Shown here: in pieces, positions 7,155 to 13,735 of the stretch | Position numbering within the stretch: position 1 is the first letter of the stretch | Layout of the letters: every line of letters starts with the position of its first letter | NCBI GenBank assembly: GCA_046540855.1 | Contig: JBKHEJ010000040.1 | Location: 1 to 15,613 of the forward strand | DNA: 15,613 nucleotides | Source of the DNA: T1Sed10-7 sp046540855 | GTDB taxonomy: Bacteria > Actinomycetota > Nitriliruptoria > Nitriliruptorales > Nitriliruptoraceae | Direction of reading: 5' to 3' | Notes under the pieces: model-generated | Seen by the model: only the letters and a program-made list of their open reading frames with translations | Told to the model about the DNA's origin: nothing | Databases searched by the model: none | Position numbers and translations under genes: made by a program

Positions 7155-8086
7155 GCACCACCACCACCCCGCCCGGCACGACACCGGCCCGCAGCGGTGG
7201 CGCGGTGCCGTCAGGTGTCCCGACCGGCTCGCACCTGGTGATCGGCTGGACCCGGCACCGCCGGCACCGTGAGGTCGAGCGTGCCTTCCGCTACCGCACC
7301 TTCCACGCCCTGCTCGACGTGGACGACCTGCACCGCCTGGAGCGGCAGGTGCGGGGGTTCGGCTACCGCCGGCCCGCGCTCGCACGCTTCCGGGACCGCG
7401 ACCACCTCGGCGCGGGCGACACCCCGGTCAAGGCGAAGCTCGCACGCTGGCTCGCCACCCAGGGGGTCGCCCTGCCCGCCGGGCGGGTGCTCGTGCTCGC
7501 CAACCTGCGCGTCGCCGGTCACGTGTTCGACCCGGTCAGCTGGTGGTTCTGCCACGACCCTGACGGCCGGCTGGCCCTCGTCGTCGCCGAGGTCCGCAAC
7601 ACCTTCGGCGAGTCCTACTGGTACCTGCTGGACGAGCTCGAGCCCCGTGGCGCCGGCACCGTGCGTGCCCGTTCCTCCAAGCGCTTCCACGTGAGCCCGT
7701 TCCTGCCGATCGAGGGGCTCGAGTACGTCTTCACCTTCGTGCTGCGTTGCGACCGGGTCACCGCGCACATCGAGGTCCGCGAGGACGGGCAGCGGATCTT
7801 CGACGCGACCCAGACCGGTCGCCGCGTGCCGCTGACGACCCGGACCCTCGTGCGCACGCTCGTCGCCAACCCGCTGCTGCCGCTCAGGACCGTCGCCCTG
7901 ATCCACCTCCAGGCCGTGCGGCTGGCGGCGCGGCGGGTGCGTTTCCACCGCAAGCCCGCGCCGCCCGCGGGGGCCGTGGTCCATGGCCGGGTCGTGCCGT
8001 CCGATCCGGAGGCTGTCCCGGCCGGCGTGGCCCCGGCGGACCCCATCCCGGCGGCGCCCCACGACGAACCCGCCGCGAGCGCCTGA
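7151..8086 (+). CDS. DUF1365 family protein
   Basis: This 311-residue protein shows the hallmarks of DUF1365: RYRTFHALLDVDDL (about 40-55), VLANLRVAGHVFDPVSWWFCHD, VAEVRNTFGESYWYLLDE, and KRFHVSPFLPIEGLEYVFTF. The first 25 residues are Thr/Pro-rich and probably disordered, as is the Ala/Pro-rich last 45-residue stretch. It has no obvious signal peptide. DUF1365 genes almost always lie between an FAD amine-oxidase-like gene and a CFA-synthase-like gene, exactly as here; in Rhodobacter this set has been connected to making methylated furan fatty acids, where a UfaO-like oxygenation role is a candidate. The biochemical activity of this copy cannot be read from sequence. Its ATG at 7151 overlaps the preceding stop, and the next gene starts 37 bases downstream. 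Confidence 0.9.
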   Translation: MSTTTTPPGTTPARSGGAVPSGVPTGSHLVIGWTRHRRHREVERAFRYRTFHALLDVDDLHRLERQVRGFGYRRPALARFRDRDHLGAGDTPVKAKLARWLATQGVALPAGRVLVLANLRVAGHVFDPVSWWFCHDPDGRLALVVAEVRNTFGESYWYLLDELEPRGAGTVRARSSKRFHVSPFLPIEGLEYVFTFVLRCDRVTAHIEVREDGQRIFDATQTGRRVPLTTRTLVRTLVANPLLPLRTVALIHLQAVRLAARRVRFHRKPAPPAGAVVHGRVVPSDPEAVPAGVAPADPIPAAPHDEPAASA

Positions 8087-8123
8087 GCCCCTGCACGCTG
8101 CAACCATCCCCGAGGAGTGCCCC

Positions 8124-9518
8124 GTGGAGCACGAGGTCCTGCCACCCCCGGTCGCGCCCGACATCGTCCGCATCCCGAGCGCCAGCGAGCGTCGAGCCCA
8201 GCGCACCGTCACCTCGATGCTCGAGCAGTTCGTCGTCGGCGCCGTCGAGGTGGTCCTGCCTGACGGCCGCCGGGGGACCTTCGGGGACGTGGACAGTCCG
8301 CTGCGCTCCCGCATCCACGTGCACGACTGGCGCTTCTTCACGCGGCTGCTCCACGGCGCGACCGTCGGGGTGGGCGAGTCCTACATGCGGGGGGAGTGGT
8401 CCTCCAGCGACCTGGTGTCGCTCGTACGCATCGTCATCGCCAACCGCCGGGCGCTCAAGCGCATCACCCCGGCAGCGCTCGCCAACATCGCCAGCGACAA
8501 GCTCGTGCACGGCATGCGGGCGAACCGCCTCGGGCGCTCCAGGCGCAACATCGCCGCCCACTACGACCTGTCGAACGAGCTGTACGCGCTCTTCCTCGAC
8601 GAGACCATGACCTACTCGGCCGCGTACTTCAGCGCGCCCACCGACACCCTCGAGGACGCCCAGGTCGCCAAGTACCGGCGGCTGGCGGAGAAGGCGCGCA
8701 TCGACGCCGGCTGCCACGTGCTGGAGATCGGGTGCGGCTGGGGCGGGTTCGCGATCTTCGCGGCCTCGACCTACGGGTGCCGGGTGACCGGGATCACGCT
8801 CAGCGAGCAGCAGGCCGAGCTCGCCCGCCAGCGGGTCCACGAGGCCGGGCTCGACGACCTCGTCTCGATCGAGCTGATCGATTACCGCGAGGTCACCGGA
8901 CGCTACGACCGCATCGTCTCCATCGAGATGCTGGAGGCGGTCGGCCACCGCTACCTCGACACCTACTTCGCCACCATCGACCGCCTGCTCGCCCCCGACG
9001 GGCTCGCCGCGGTGCAGGTCATCACGATCCCTGAGCAGCGCTACGACAACTACAAGCGCCGGCCCGACTTCATCCAGCGCTACATCTTCCCTGGCGGCCA
9101 CCTGCCGTCGCTGGAGGCGATGAGCGGGTCGATGGGCCGCAGCGGCGACCTCTACGTCGAGGAGGTCTCCAACATCGGGGTGCACTACGCCGAGACCCTG
9201 CGACGCTGGCGCGAGCGGTTCCTCGCCAACCTCGACGAGGTCCACGCCCTCGGGTTCGACGACCGCTTCGTGCGGATGTGGGAGTTCTACCTCGCCTACT
9301 GCGAGGGGGCGTTCCTCGCCCGCTACATCAGCGACCTGCAGGTGGTGCTCACCCGACCGATGAACGGCACGCTCGGGACCCACCCCTACGGCCAGCAGCT
9401 CGTCGAGGTGCGCGAGGCCGACCTGCCCCCGCGGCGCATCGACCTCGTGGCCTACGAGCGCGAGCGAGCCTCGCAGGCGGCGCGGGAGCGGCAGCCGAGC
9501 CGCGAGGTGAGCGCGTGA
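8124..9518 (+). CDS. cfa: Cyclopropane-fatty-acyl-phospholipid synthase homologue (SAM methyltransferase)
   Basis: This 464-residue protein has an N-terminal lipid-binding region (about 20-140) and a SAM-dependent methyltransferase domain with VLEIGCGWGG (about 199-208), HYDLSNELY, FIQRYIFPGGHLPS and a C-terminal YCEGAF. Aligning by eye to E. coli Cfa, the bicarbonate-ligand positions C139, E239, H266, I268 and Y317 fall at Ala166, Glu271, Gln298, Ile300 and Tyr355. Two ligands (Cys to Ala, His to Gln) are therefore replaced. Together with the SIEMLEAVG motif instead of SVGMFEHVG, this puts it in the subgroup found beside FAD and DUF1365 genes, where methyl transfer to an unsaturated chain without ring closure (UfaM-like) is plausible. 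The GTG at 8124 has GAGGAG at 8112-8117. Its stop overlaps the next start (GTGA at 9515-9518). The symbol reflects the family, not a proven cyclopropane product. Confidence 0.9.
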   Translation: MEHEVLPPPVAPDIVRIPSASERRAQRTVTSMLEQFVVGAVEVVLPDGRRGTFGDVDSPLRSRIHVHDWRFFTRLLHGATVGVGESYMRGEWSSSDLVSLVRIVIANRRALKRITPAALANIASDKLVHGMRANRLGRSRRNIAAHYDLSNELYALFLDETMTYSAAYFSAPTDTLEDAQVAKYRRLAEKARIDAGCHVLEIGCGWGGFAIFAASTYGCRVTGITLSEQQAELARQRVHEAGLDDLVSIELIDYREVTGRYDRIVSIEMLEAVGHRYLDTYFATIDRLLAPDGLAAVQVITIPEQRYDNYKRRPDFIQRYIFPGGHLPSLEAMSGSMGRSGDLYVEEVSNIGVHYAETLRRWRERFLANLDEVHALGFDDRFVRMWEFYLAYCEGAFLARYISDLQVVLTRPMNGTLGTHPYGQQLVEVREADLPPRRIDLVAYERERASQAARERQPSREVSA

Positions 9519-10621
9519 GCCCGAGCCTCACCGCCCGGGCGATCGACGCTGTCATCGACCGGGGCCTGCTCCCGGACCCGGTGCTGCGGCACGCGATCCG
9601 CCGGCTGCTGCGCCGGCGTCACGCCGCGATCACCGCCGGCAGCGTCGAGGAGCGGGGGCAGCGGCAGCGCGAGCTGCTGCAGGCGCTGGCGGCCGCACCG
9701 GTCGCGATCGACACCGACGAGGCCAACGAGCAGCACTACGAGGTCCCCACCGAGCTGTTCGAGCTCATGCTCGGCCCGCGCCTGAAGTACTCCTCGGCGT
9801 GGTGGCCGATCGGCGTCGGCAGCCTCGCCGAGGCCGAGGAGGCGATGCTGGCGCTGACCTGCGACCGGGCCGAGCTCGCCGACGGGCAGGACATCCTCGA
9901 GCTCGGGTGCGGGTGGGGCTCGCTGACGCTGTGGATGGCGGAGCGGTACCCGGCCGCGCGGATCACCGCGGTGTCGAACTCGGCGACCCAGCGCGAGCAC
10001 ATCGAGAAGCAGGCCGCGGTGCGGGGGCTCACCAACGTCACCGTGCTCACCTGCGACGTGAACCGGCTCGGTGCCGGCGCGGGCCCCGACGGCGGGCCCG
10101 GGGCCTACGCCGAGGTGGTGCACGCAGCCGCGTTCGATCGGGTGGTCTCGGTCGAGATGTTCGAGCACGTCCGCAACCACCGGGTGCTCACCGAGCGCAT
10201 CGCGAGCTGGTTGCGGCCGGGCGGGAGGCTGTTCGTGCACGTCTTCGCCCACCGCAGCGACGCCTACCCCTTCGAGACCGGCTCGGACGCCGACTGGATG
10301 GCGCGGCACTTCTTCACCGGGGGTCTCATGCCCTCCCACGACCTGCTCCTGCTGAGCGTGAGGGGCCTCGAGGCCGAGGACCGGTGGGCGGTCTCCGGCG
10401 TGCACTACGCCCGCACCCTGCGCGCCTGGCTCGAGCGGCTGGACACCCACCGTGACCGCATCCTGCAGGTGTTCCGCGACGCCGCGGGCCCGGTGCCGCC
10501 ACGCGCGGCCTTCAACCGCTGGCGCGTGTTCACGATCGCCTGCGAGGAGCTGTTCGCCTACGGCGGCGGCGACACCTGGCACGTCTCCCACTACCGTTTC
10601 GTGCGTCCCACCCGGACGTGA
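9515..10621 (+). CDS. Coclaurine N-methyltransferase-like class I SAM methyltransferase
   Basis: This 368-residue protein belongs to the broad CFA-synthase/mycolic-acid methyltransferase superfamily but reads most like plant coclaurine N-methyltransferase (CNMT). It has HYEVPTELFELMLGPRLKYSS (about 74-95), SAM motif LELGCGWGS (about 128-136), AVSNSATQREHI, SVEMFEHVRNH with the catalytic-pair positions Glu217-His218, a DWMARHFFTGGLMPSHDLLL block, VSGVHYARTLRAWLERLD and CEELFAYGGGDTW near the C-terminus. Each of these has a close counterpart in CNMT. The GTG at 9515 overlaps the previous stop and has GAGGTGA upstream at 9504-9510. It is fourth in the lipid-modification operon, so the substrate is more likely a lipid or an amine-containing headgroup than an alkaloid; this is inference. 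It is an addition to the usual FAD-DUF1365-CFA set. Confidence 0.85.
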   Translation: MSPSLTARAIDAVIDRGLLPDPVLRHAIRRLLRRRHAAITAGSVEERGQRQRELLQALAAAPVAIDTDEANEQHYEVPTELFELMLGPRLKYSSAWWPIGVGSLAEAEEAMLALTCDRAELADGQDILELGCGWGSLTLWMAERYPAARITAVSNSATQREHIEKQAAVRGLTNVTVLTCDVNRLGAGAGPDGGPGAYAEVVHAAAFDRVVSVEMFEHVRNHRVLTERIASWLRPGGRLFVHVFAHRSDAYPFETGSDADWMARHFFTGGLMPSHDLLLLSVRGLEAEDRWAVSGVHYARTLRAWLERLDTHRDRILQVFRDAAGPVPPRAAFNRWRVFTIACEELFAYGGGDTWHVSHYRFVRPTRT

Positions 10622-10662
10622 CGGGCGTCCGGCGACCGAGCACGGCGTGACCGGAGGACCCC

Positions 10663-11928
10663 GTGACCGAGGACCTGCTCCAGGACGCCATCGTGCGCTT
10701 CCACGAGGCGCTGCCCTACGCCGAGCTGTCCGAGGACGCCTGCGCGCGGCTCGCCCAGCCGGCCTCCTCGCTGAAGGTCTCCATCCCGGTGCGCATGGAT
10801 GACGGGTCGCTTCGGACCTTCGCCGGCTACCGCGTGCGTTTCGACGACACGCGCGGTCCCGCCAAGGGCGGCATCCGCTTCCACCCGTCGGTGACGGCGG
10901 CCGAGGTCACGACGCTCGCCTTCTGGATGACCTTCAAGACCGCGCTGCTGGACCTGCCCTTCGGTGGCGGCAAGGGCGGGGTCGCGGTCGACCCGAAGCA
11001 GCTCTCCCCGAGCGAGTTGGAGCGGCTCTCGCGCGGGTACATCGCCGCGGTGGTGGACGTCATCGGCCCGAACGCGGACGTGCCCGCCCCCGACGTCGCC
11101 ACGAACGAGCTCGTGATGGGGTGGATGGCCCACGAGTACGGCAAGATCCGCCGCGGGCACCACCCGGCGGTGATCACCGGCAAGCCGCTCGCGCTGGGCG
11201 GGATCCCCGGCCGCACCACCGCCACCGCCGACGGGGCGTTCCACGTCCTCGAGGAGCTGAGGCCGCGGCTGCTCGCCGGCATCGACCACCCGCGCGTGGC
11301 GATCCAGGGCTTCGGCAACGCCGGTGCGACCCTGGCGGCCCACCTCGACGAGGCGGCCTGGCGGGTCGTCGGGGTGAGCGACTCCTCCGGCGCGGTCATC
11401 GACGAGCACAGCCTCGACGTCCCGGCCCTGGTCGCGCACAAGCGCTCCACCGGCTCCCTCGCGCAACCGCCGAGCGGCACGCACACCGACGGTGAGGCGC
11501 TGCTCGGGCTCGAGGTGGACGTGCTCATCCCGGCGGCGCTGGAGGGCGCGATCCACGCGGACAACGCCGAGCAGGTCCGTGCCCGCGCGGTCGTCGAGGT
11601 GGCGAACGGCCCCGTGACCTCCGCGGGCGACCGCATCCTCGACGAGGCGGGCATCGAGGTGGTACCGGACATCCTCGTCAACGGCGGTGGTGTCACCGTC
11701 AGCTGGCTCGAGTGGATCGCGAACCGTACCGGCGACCGCTTCAGCGCCGCCGAGGTCGCCCGACGGCTCGAGGAGCGCATGCGCACCGAGACGCGCGCGG
11801 TCGTGGAGCTCGCCGACGCCCGTGAGCTGTCGCTGCGCACGGCCGCCTACGTCCACGCGATCGAGCGGCTCAGCCGTGCGATGGACGCCTCCGGCAACGA
11901 GGCGCTGTTCAGCCAGCAGGGCCGCTGA
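10663..11928 (+). CDS. gdhA: Glutamate dehydrogenase (Glu/Leu/Phe/Val dehydrogenase family)
   Basis: This 421-residue cytoplasmic enzyme interconverts glutamate with 2-oxoglutarate and ammonia. The N-terminal domain carries GPAKGGIRFHPSV, Lys92 in WMTFKTA, Lys104 in GGGKGG and Asp144 in PAPDVAT; their spacing matches Lys113, Lys125 and Asp165 of Clostridium symbiosum glutamate dehydrogenase. The nucleotide-binding domain has GFGNAG at 216-221, and Asp240 (VSDSSGA) at the end of the second strand suggests NAD rather than NADP. GGGVTVSWLEW near the C-terminus is also typical. The length is normal for the hexameric catabolic type. The GTG at 10663 has GGAGG at 10653-10657. It starts 41 bases after the lipid cassette, so read-through transcription from it is possible, and it converges with the minus-strand flavoprotein operon. 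Leucine or valine dehydrogenase is less likely given the length and motifs. Confidence 0.92.
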   Translation: MTEDLLQDAIVRFHEALPYAELSEDACARLAQPASSLKVSIPVRMDDGSLRTFAGYRVRFDDTRGPAKGGIRFHPSVTAAEVTTLAFWMTFKTALLDLPFGGGKGGVAVDPKQLSPSELERLSRGYIAAVVDVIGPNADVPAPDVATNELVMGWMAHEYGKIRRGHHPAVITGKPLALGGIPGRTTATADGAFHVLEELRPRLLAGIDHPRVAIQGFGNAGATLAAHLDEAAWRVVGVSDSSGAVIDEHSLDVPALVAHKRSTGSLAQPPSGTHTDGEALLGLEVDVLIPAALEGAIHADNAEQVRARAVVEVANGPVTSAGDRILDEAGIEVVPDILVNGGGVTVSWLEWIANRTGDRFSAAEVARRLEERMRTETRAVVELADARELSLRTAAYVHAIERLSRAMDASGNEALFSQQGR

Positions 11929-11945
11929 CCGGGCCGAGGGCCGCA

Positions 11946-11959
11946 GGCCGGCGCCGGCC
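11946..11959. other. GC-only 14-bp palindrome between convergent genes
   Basis: GGCCGGCGCCGGCC is a perfect palindrome 18 bases after the glutamate dehydrogenase stop, in the short gap before the convergent DUF1667 gene ends. It could slow or stop polymerase from either side, but it has no loop and no T-run. In DNA this GC-rich it may be chance. Confidence 0.25.
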
Positions 11960-11967
11960 ACCGGTCG

Positions 11968-12047
11968 GTCCGCCGGCGACCAGCGCGAGCAGCCGGTCAC
12001 CAGCGCGGTCGGCCAGCGACCAGCGCGGTCAACCGGCGACCAGGGCG
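11968..12047. repeat. 20-bp tandem repeat, four imperfect copies
   Basis: Units at 11968-11987, 11988-12007, 12008-12027 and 12028-12047 share a core close to CCGGCGACCAGCGCG and differ mainly in their first few bases. The array fills the gap between the convergent glutamate dehydrogenase and DUF1667 genes, and the last copy includes the DUF1667 stop codon and final codons. The period is not a multiple of three and the first three copies are non-coding. Confidence 0.7.
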
Positions 12048-12448
12048 GGCTCCTCGACCCGCTCCACCTCGCGGGTGGCGATGACGTCGATCCCGGTCCC
12101 GGCGACGTCGCTGGCGAGCACCTCACCGCAGGCGACCGGTGCCTGGGCGACCATGCCGGCGAGCGCAGCCACGAACTCGGTCACCTTCGGCTTCGGCACC
12201 GCCTCGGCGGCGCGGACGGGGATCCGCTCCATCGGTCCGCCCGCCAGCCACATCGTGGTCGAGACCTCACGACGCGGGTCGAGGTGCTCCTGGATCCCGT
12301 ACTTGACCCCGCGCTTGCAGCTGTTGCCGCGCACCTCGATGACGTCACCATCGACCGCGTCCACCTCGAGCCGGCAGCCGAGCGGACAGTTCGTGCAGAC
12401 GTACTCGTAGGTGTGGACCCCGGCGGTCGTGGTCGGCTCCTCGGTCAT
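12029..12448 (-). CDS. DUF1667 iron-sulfur protein
   Basis: This 139-residue protein has Cys18, Cys21 and Cys25 in CTNCPLGC followed by Cys44 in GNSCKRG, a CX2CX3C-X18-C arrangement like the [4Fe-4S] site at the N-terminus of many molybdopterin oxidoreductases. This is the signature of DUF1667. The centre of the protein has PVRAAEAVPKPKV, also typical. The C-terminus is partly built from the 20-bp tandem repeat that ends the gene. Its ATG overlaps the stop of the upstream flavoprotein (12445-12448), so it is the third cistron of a coupled operon. In many bacteria this protein sits with two FAD proteins near glycerol kinase genes; a role as an electron-transfer subunit is inferred from the cysteines and the context. 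Confidence 0.9.
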   Translation of the reverse strand: MTEEPTTTAGVHTYEYVCTNCPLGCRLEVDAVDGDVIEVRGNSCKRGVKYGIQEHLDPRREVSTTMWLAGGPMERIPVRAAEAVPKPKVTEFVAALAGMVAQAPVACGEVLASDVAGTGIDVIATREVERVEEPALVAG

Positions 12449-13731
12449 GACGCGTCCTCCTCCTCGGCGGGGAAGGCATCGATCCGCAGCGTGTCACCGG
12501 CGAACCCCTCCAGCATCCGTGGGGCCATCTTGACGGTGACCATCTCCGGTGGCACCACCGCGCGGACCTTGCGGCGGTGGGCGTCGCCGATGCGCAGGAT
12601 CGTGTCGCCGTAGATCGGCTCCTTGACCCGGAACGACAGGGTCTGCGTGTGCTCCGTGGACAGGGTGTGGGGCACGACGTAGTTCACGTTGATGCCGGGG
12701 GTGACGGTGACGTCCTCGCGGAACCGCTTGCGTCCGAGCGCCACGTCGGCCGCGGCGCCACCGGCCGCGGTGGCCTCCAGGCTCACCCAGTCCGCGAGGT
12801 CGTTGATGTGGAGGTTGTTGCCGGCCGAGAACACCCCGGGCATCGAGGTCTCCATCGTCGAGGTGACGATCGGACCACCGGTGCGCGGGTCCATCCTCAG
12901 GTCGAGCTGGCGGGCGAGCTCCGCGTCCGGGATCAACCCGATCGACAGCAGCAGGGTGTCGCACTCCAGGTCCCAGGCCTTGTCCATGATCGGCTGGCGG
13001 TCCTCGTCGACCGGGGCGACCGTGACCCCCTCGACGCGGTGACGGCCCTTGATGTCGACCACCGTGGTCGCCAGGTGCAGGGGGATGTCGAAGTCGTCGA
13101 GGCACTGGACCACGTTGCGCCCGAGGCCGGAGGCGTAGGGGAGCAGCTCGAACACGCCGAGGACCTCCACGCCCTCGAGCGTCAGCCGCCGCGCCATGAT
13201 CAGGCCGATGTCGCCGGAGCCGAGGATGACCGCGCGCTTGCCCGGTAGGTAGCCGTGCAGGTTGACCATCTTCTGCGCGAGCCCCGCGGTCATCACCCCG
13301 GCGGGGCGCTGCCCGGGGATCTTGATCTGCGCCCGCGTGCGCTCGCGCGCCCCGGTCGCGATGACCAGGCTGCCGGTGTCCACGGTGACCACCCCGGTGC
13401 GCTGCGACATCAGCTTCACGCGCTTGTCGCGGCTGACATCGGTCACGTAGGCGTCGGTGAGGACGTCGACGTCGCGCTCGACGACCTGCTCGAGCGCGAG
13501 GTGGGCGTACTCCGGTCCGGTCACGTCCTTCTTGAAGGTGTGCAGCCCGAAGCCGGCGTGGATGCACTGGAGCAGGATCCCTCCGGGGGACGGGTCCCGG
13601 TCCACGATCAGGATGCGCTCAGCGCCCTGGTCGCGCGCGCTGGTCGCGGCGGCGAGCCCCGCAGGCCCGGCTCCGACGATCGTGACGTCGTAGCGGCTCA
13701 GCAGGTGGCGTGGTTCCGCGGTGATGGGCAC
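12445..13731 (-). CDS. FAD/NAD(P)-dependent oxidoreductase, second subunit of a GlpA-like complex
   Basis: This 428-residue flavoprotein of the pyridine-nucleotide-disulfide type has the FAD motif GAGPAG at residues 20-25, a characteristic GGILLQCIHAGFG block with Cys56, an ATG motif in SLVIATGARE, a second dinucleotide site (GSGDIG, about 173-178) for NAD(P), and an FAD-closing segment TSMPGVFSAGN. The last 80 or so residues form an extra domain. Family members are annotated as NADH oxidase-like or sarcosine-oxidase-alpha-like proteins and usually stand between a GlpA-type gene and DUF1667. It could pass electrons between its flavin, NAD(P) and the partner iron-sulfur centres. The GTG at 13731-13729 has GGGAGG (plus-strand 13740-13745) upstream; the gap to the previous gene is only 4 bases and the next gene overlaps by 4. 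Confidence 0.88.
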   Translation of the reverse strand: MPITAEPRHLLSRYDVTIVGAGPAGLAAATSARDQGAERILIVDRDPSPGGILLQCIHAGFGLHTFKKDVTGPEYAHLALEQVVERDVDVLTDAYVTDVSRDKRVKLMSQRTGVVTVDTGSLVIATGARERTRAQIKIPGQRPAGVMTAGLAQKMVNLHGYLPGKRAVILGSGDIGLIMARRLTLEGVEVLGVFELLPYASGLGRNVVQCLDDFDIPLHLATTVVDIKGRHRVEGVTVAPVDEDRQPIMDKAWDLECDTLLLSIGLIPDAELARQLDLRMDPRTGGPIVTSTMETSMPGVFSAGNNLHINDLADWVSLEATAAGGAAADVALGRKRFREDVTVTPGINVNYVVPHTLSTEHTQTLSFRVKEPIYGDTILRIGDAHRRKVRAVVPPEMVTVKMAPRMLEGFAGDTLRIDAFPAEEEDAS

Positions 13732-13735
13732 CTCG

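Noticed and set aside
10071..10355. Alternative plus-strand frame inside the CNMT-like gene
   Set aside because: It is an out-of-frame shadow; the conserved methyltransferase motifs are continuous in the main frame with no frameshift.
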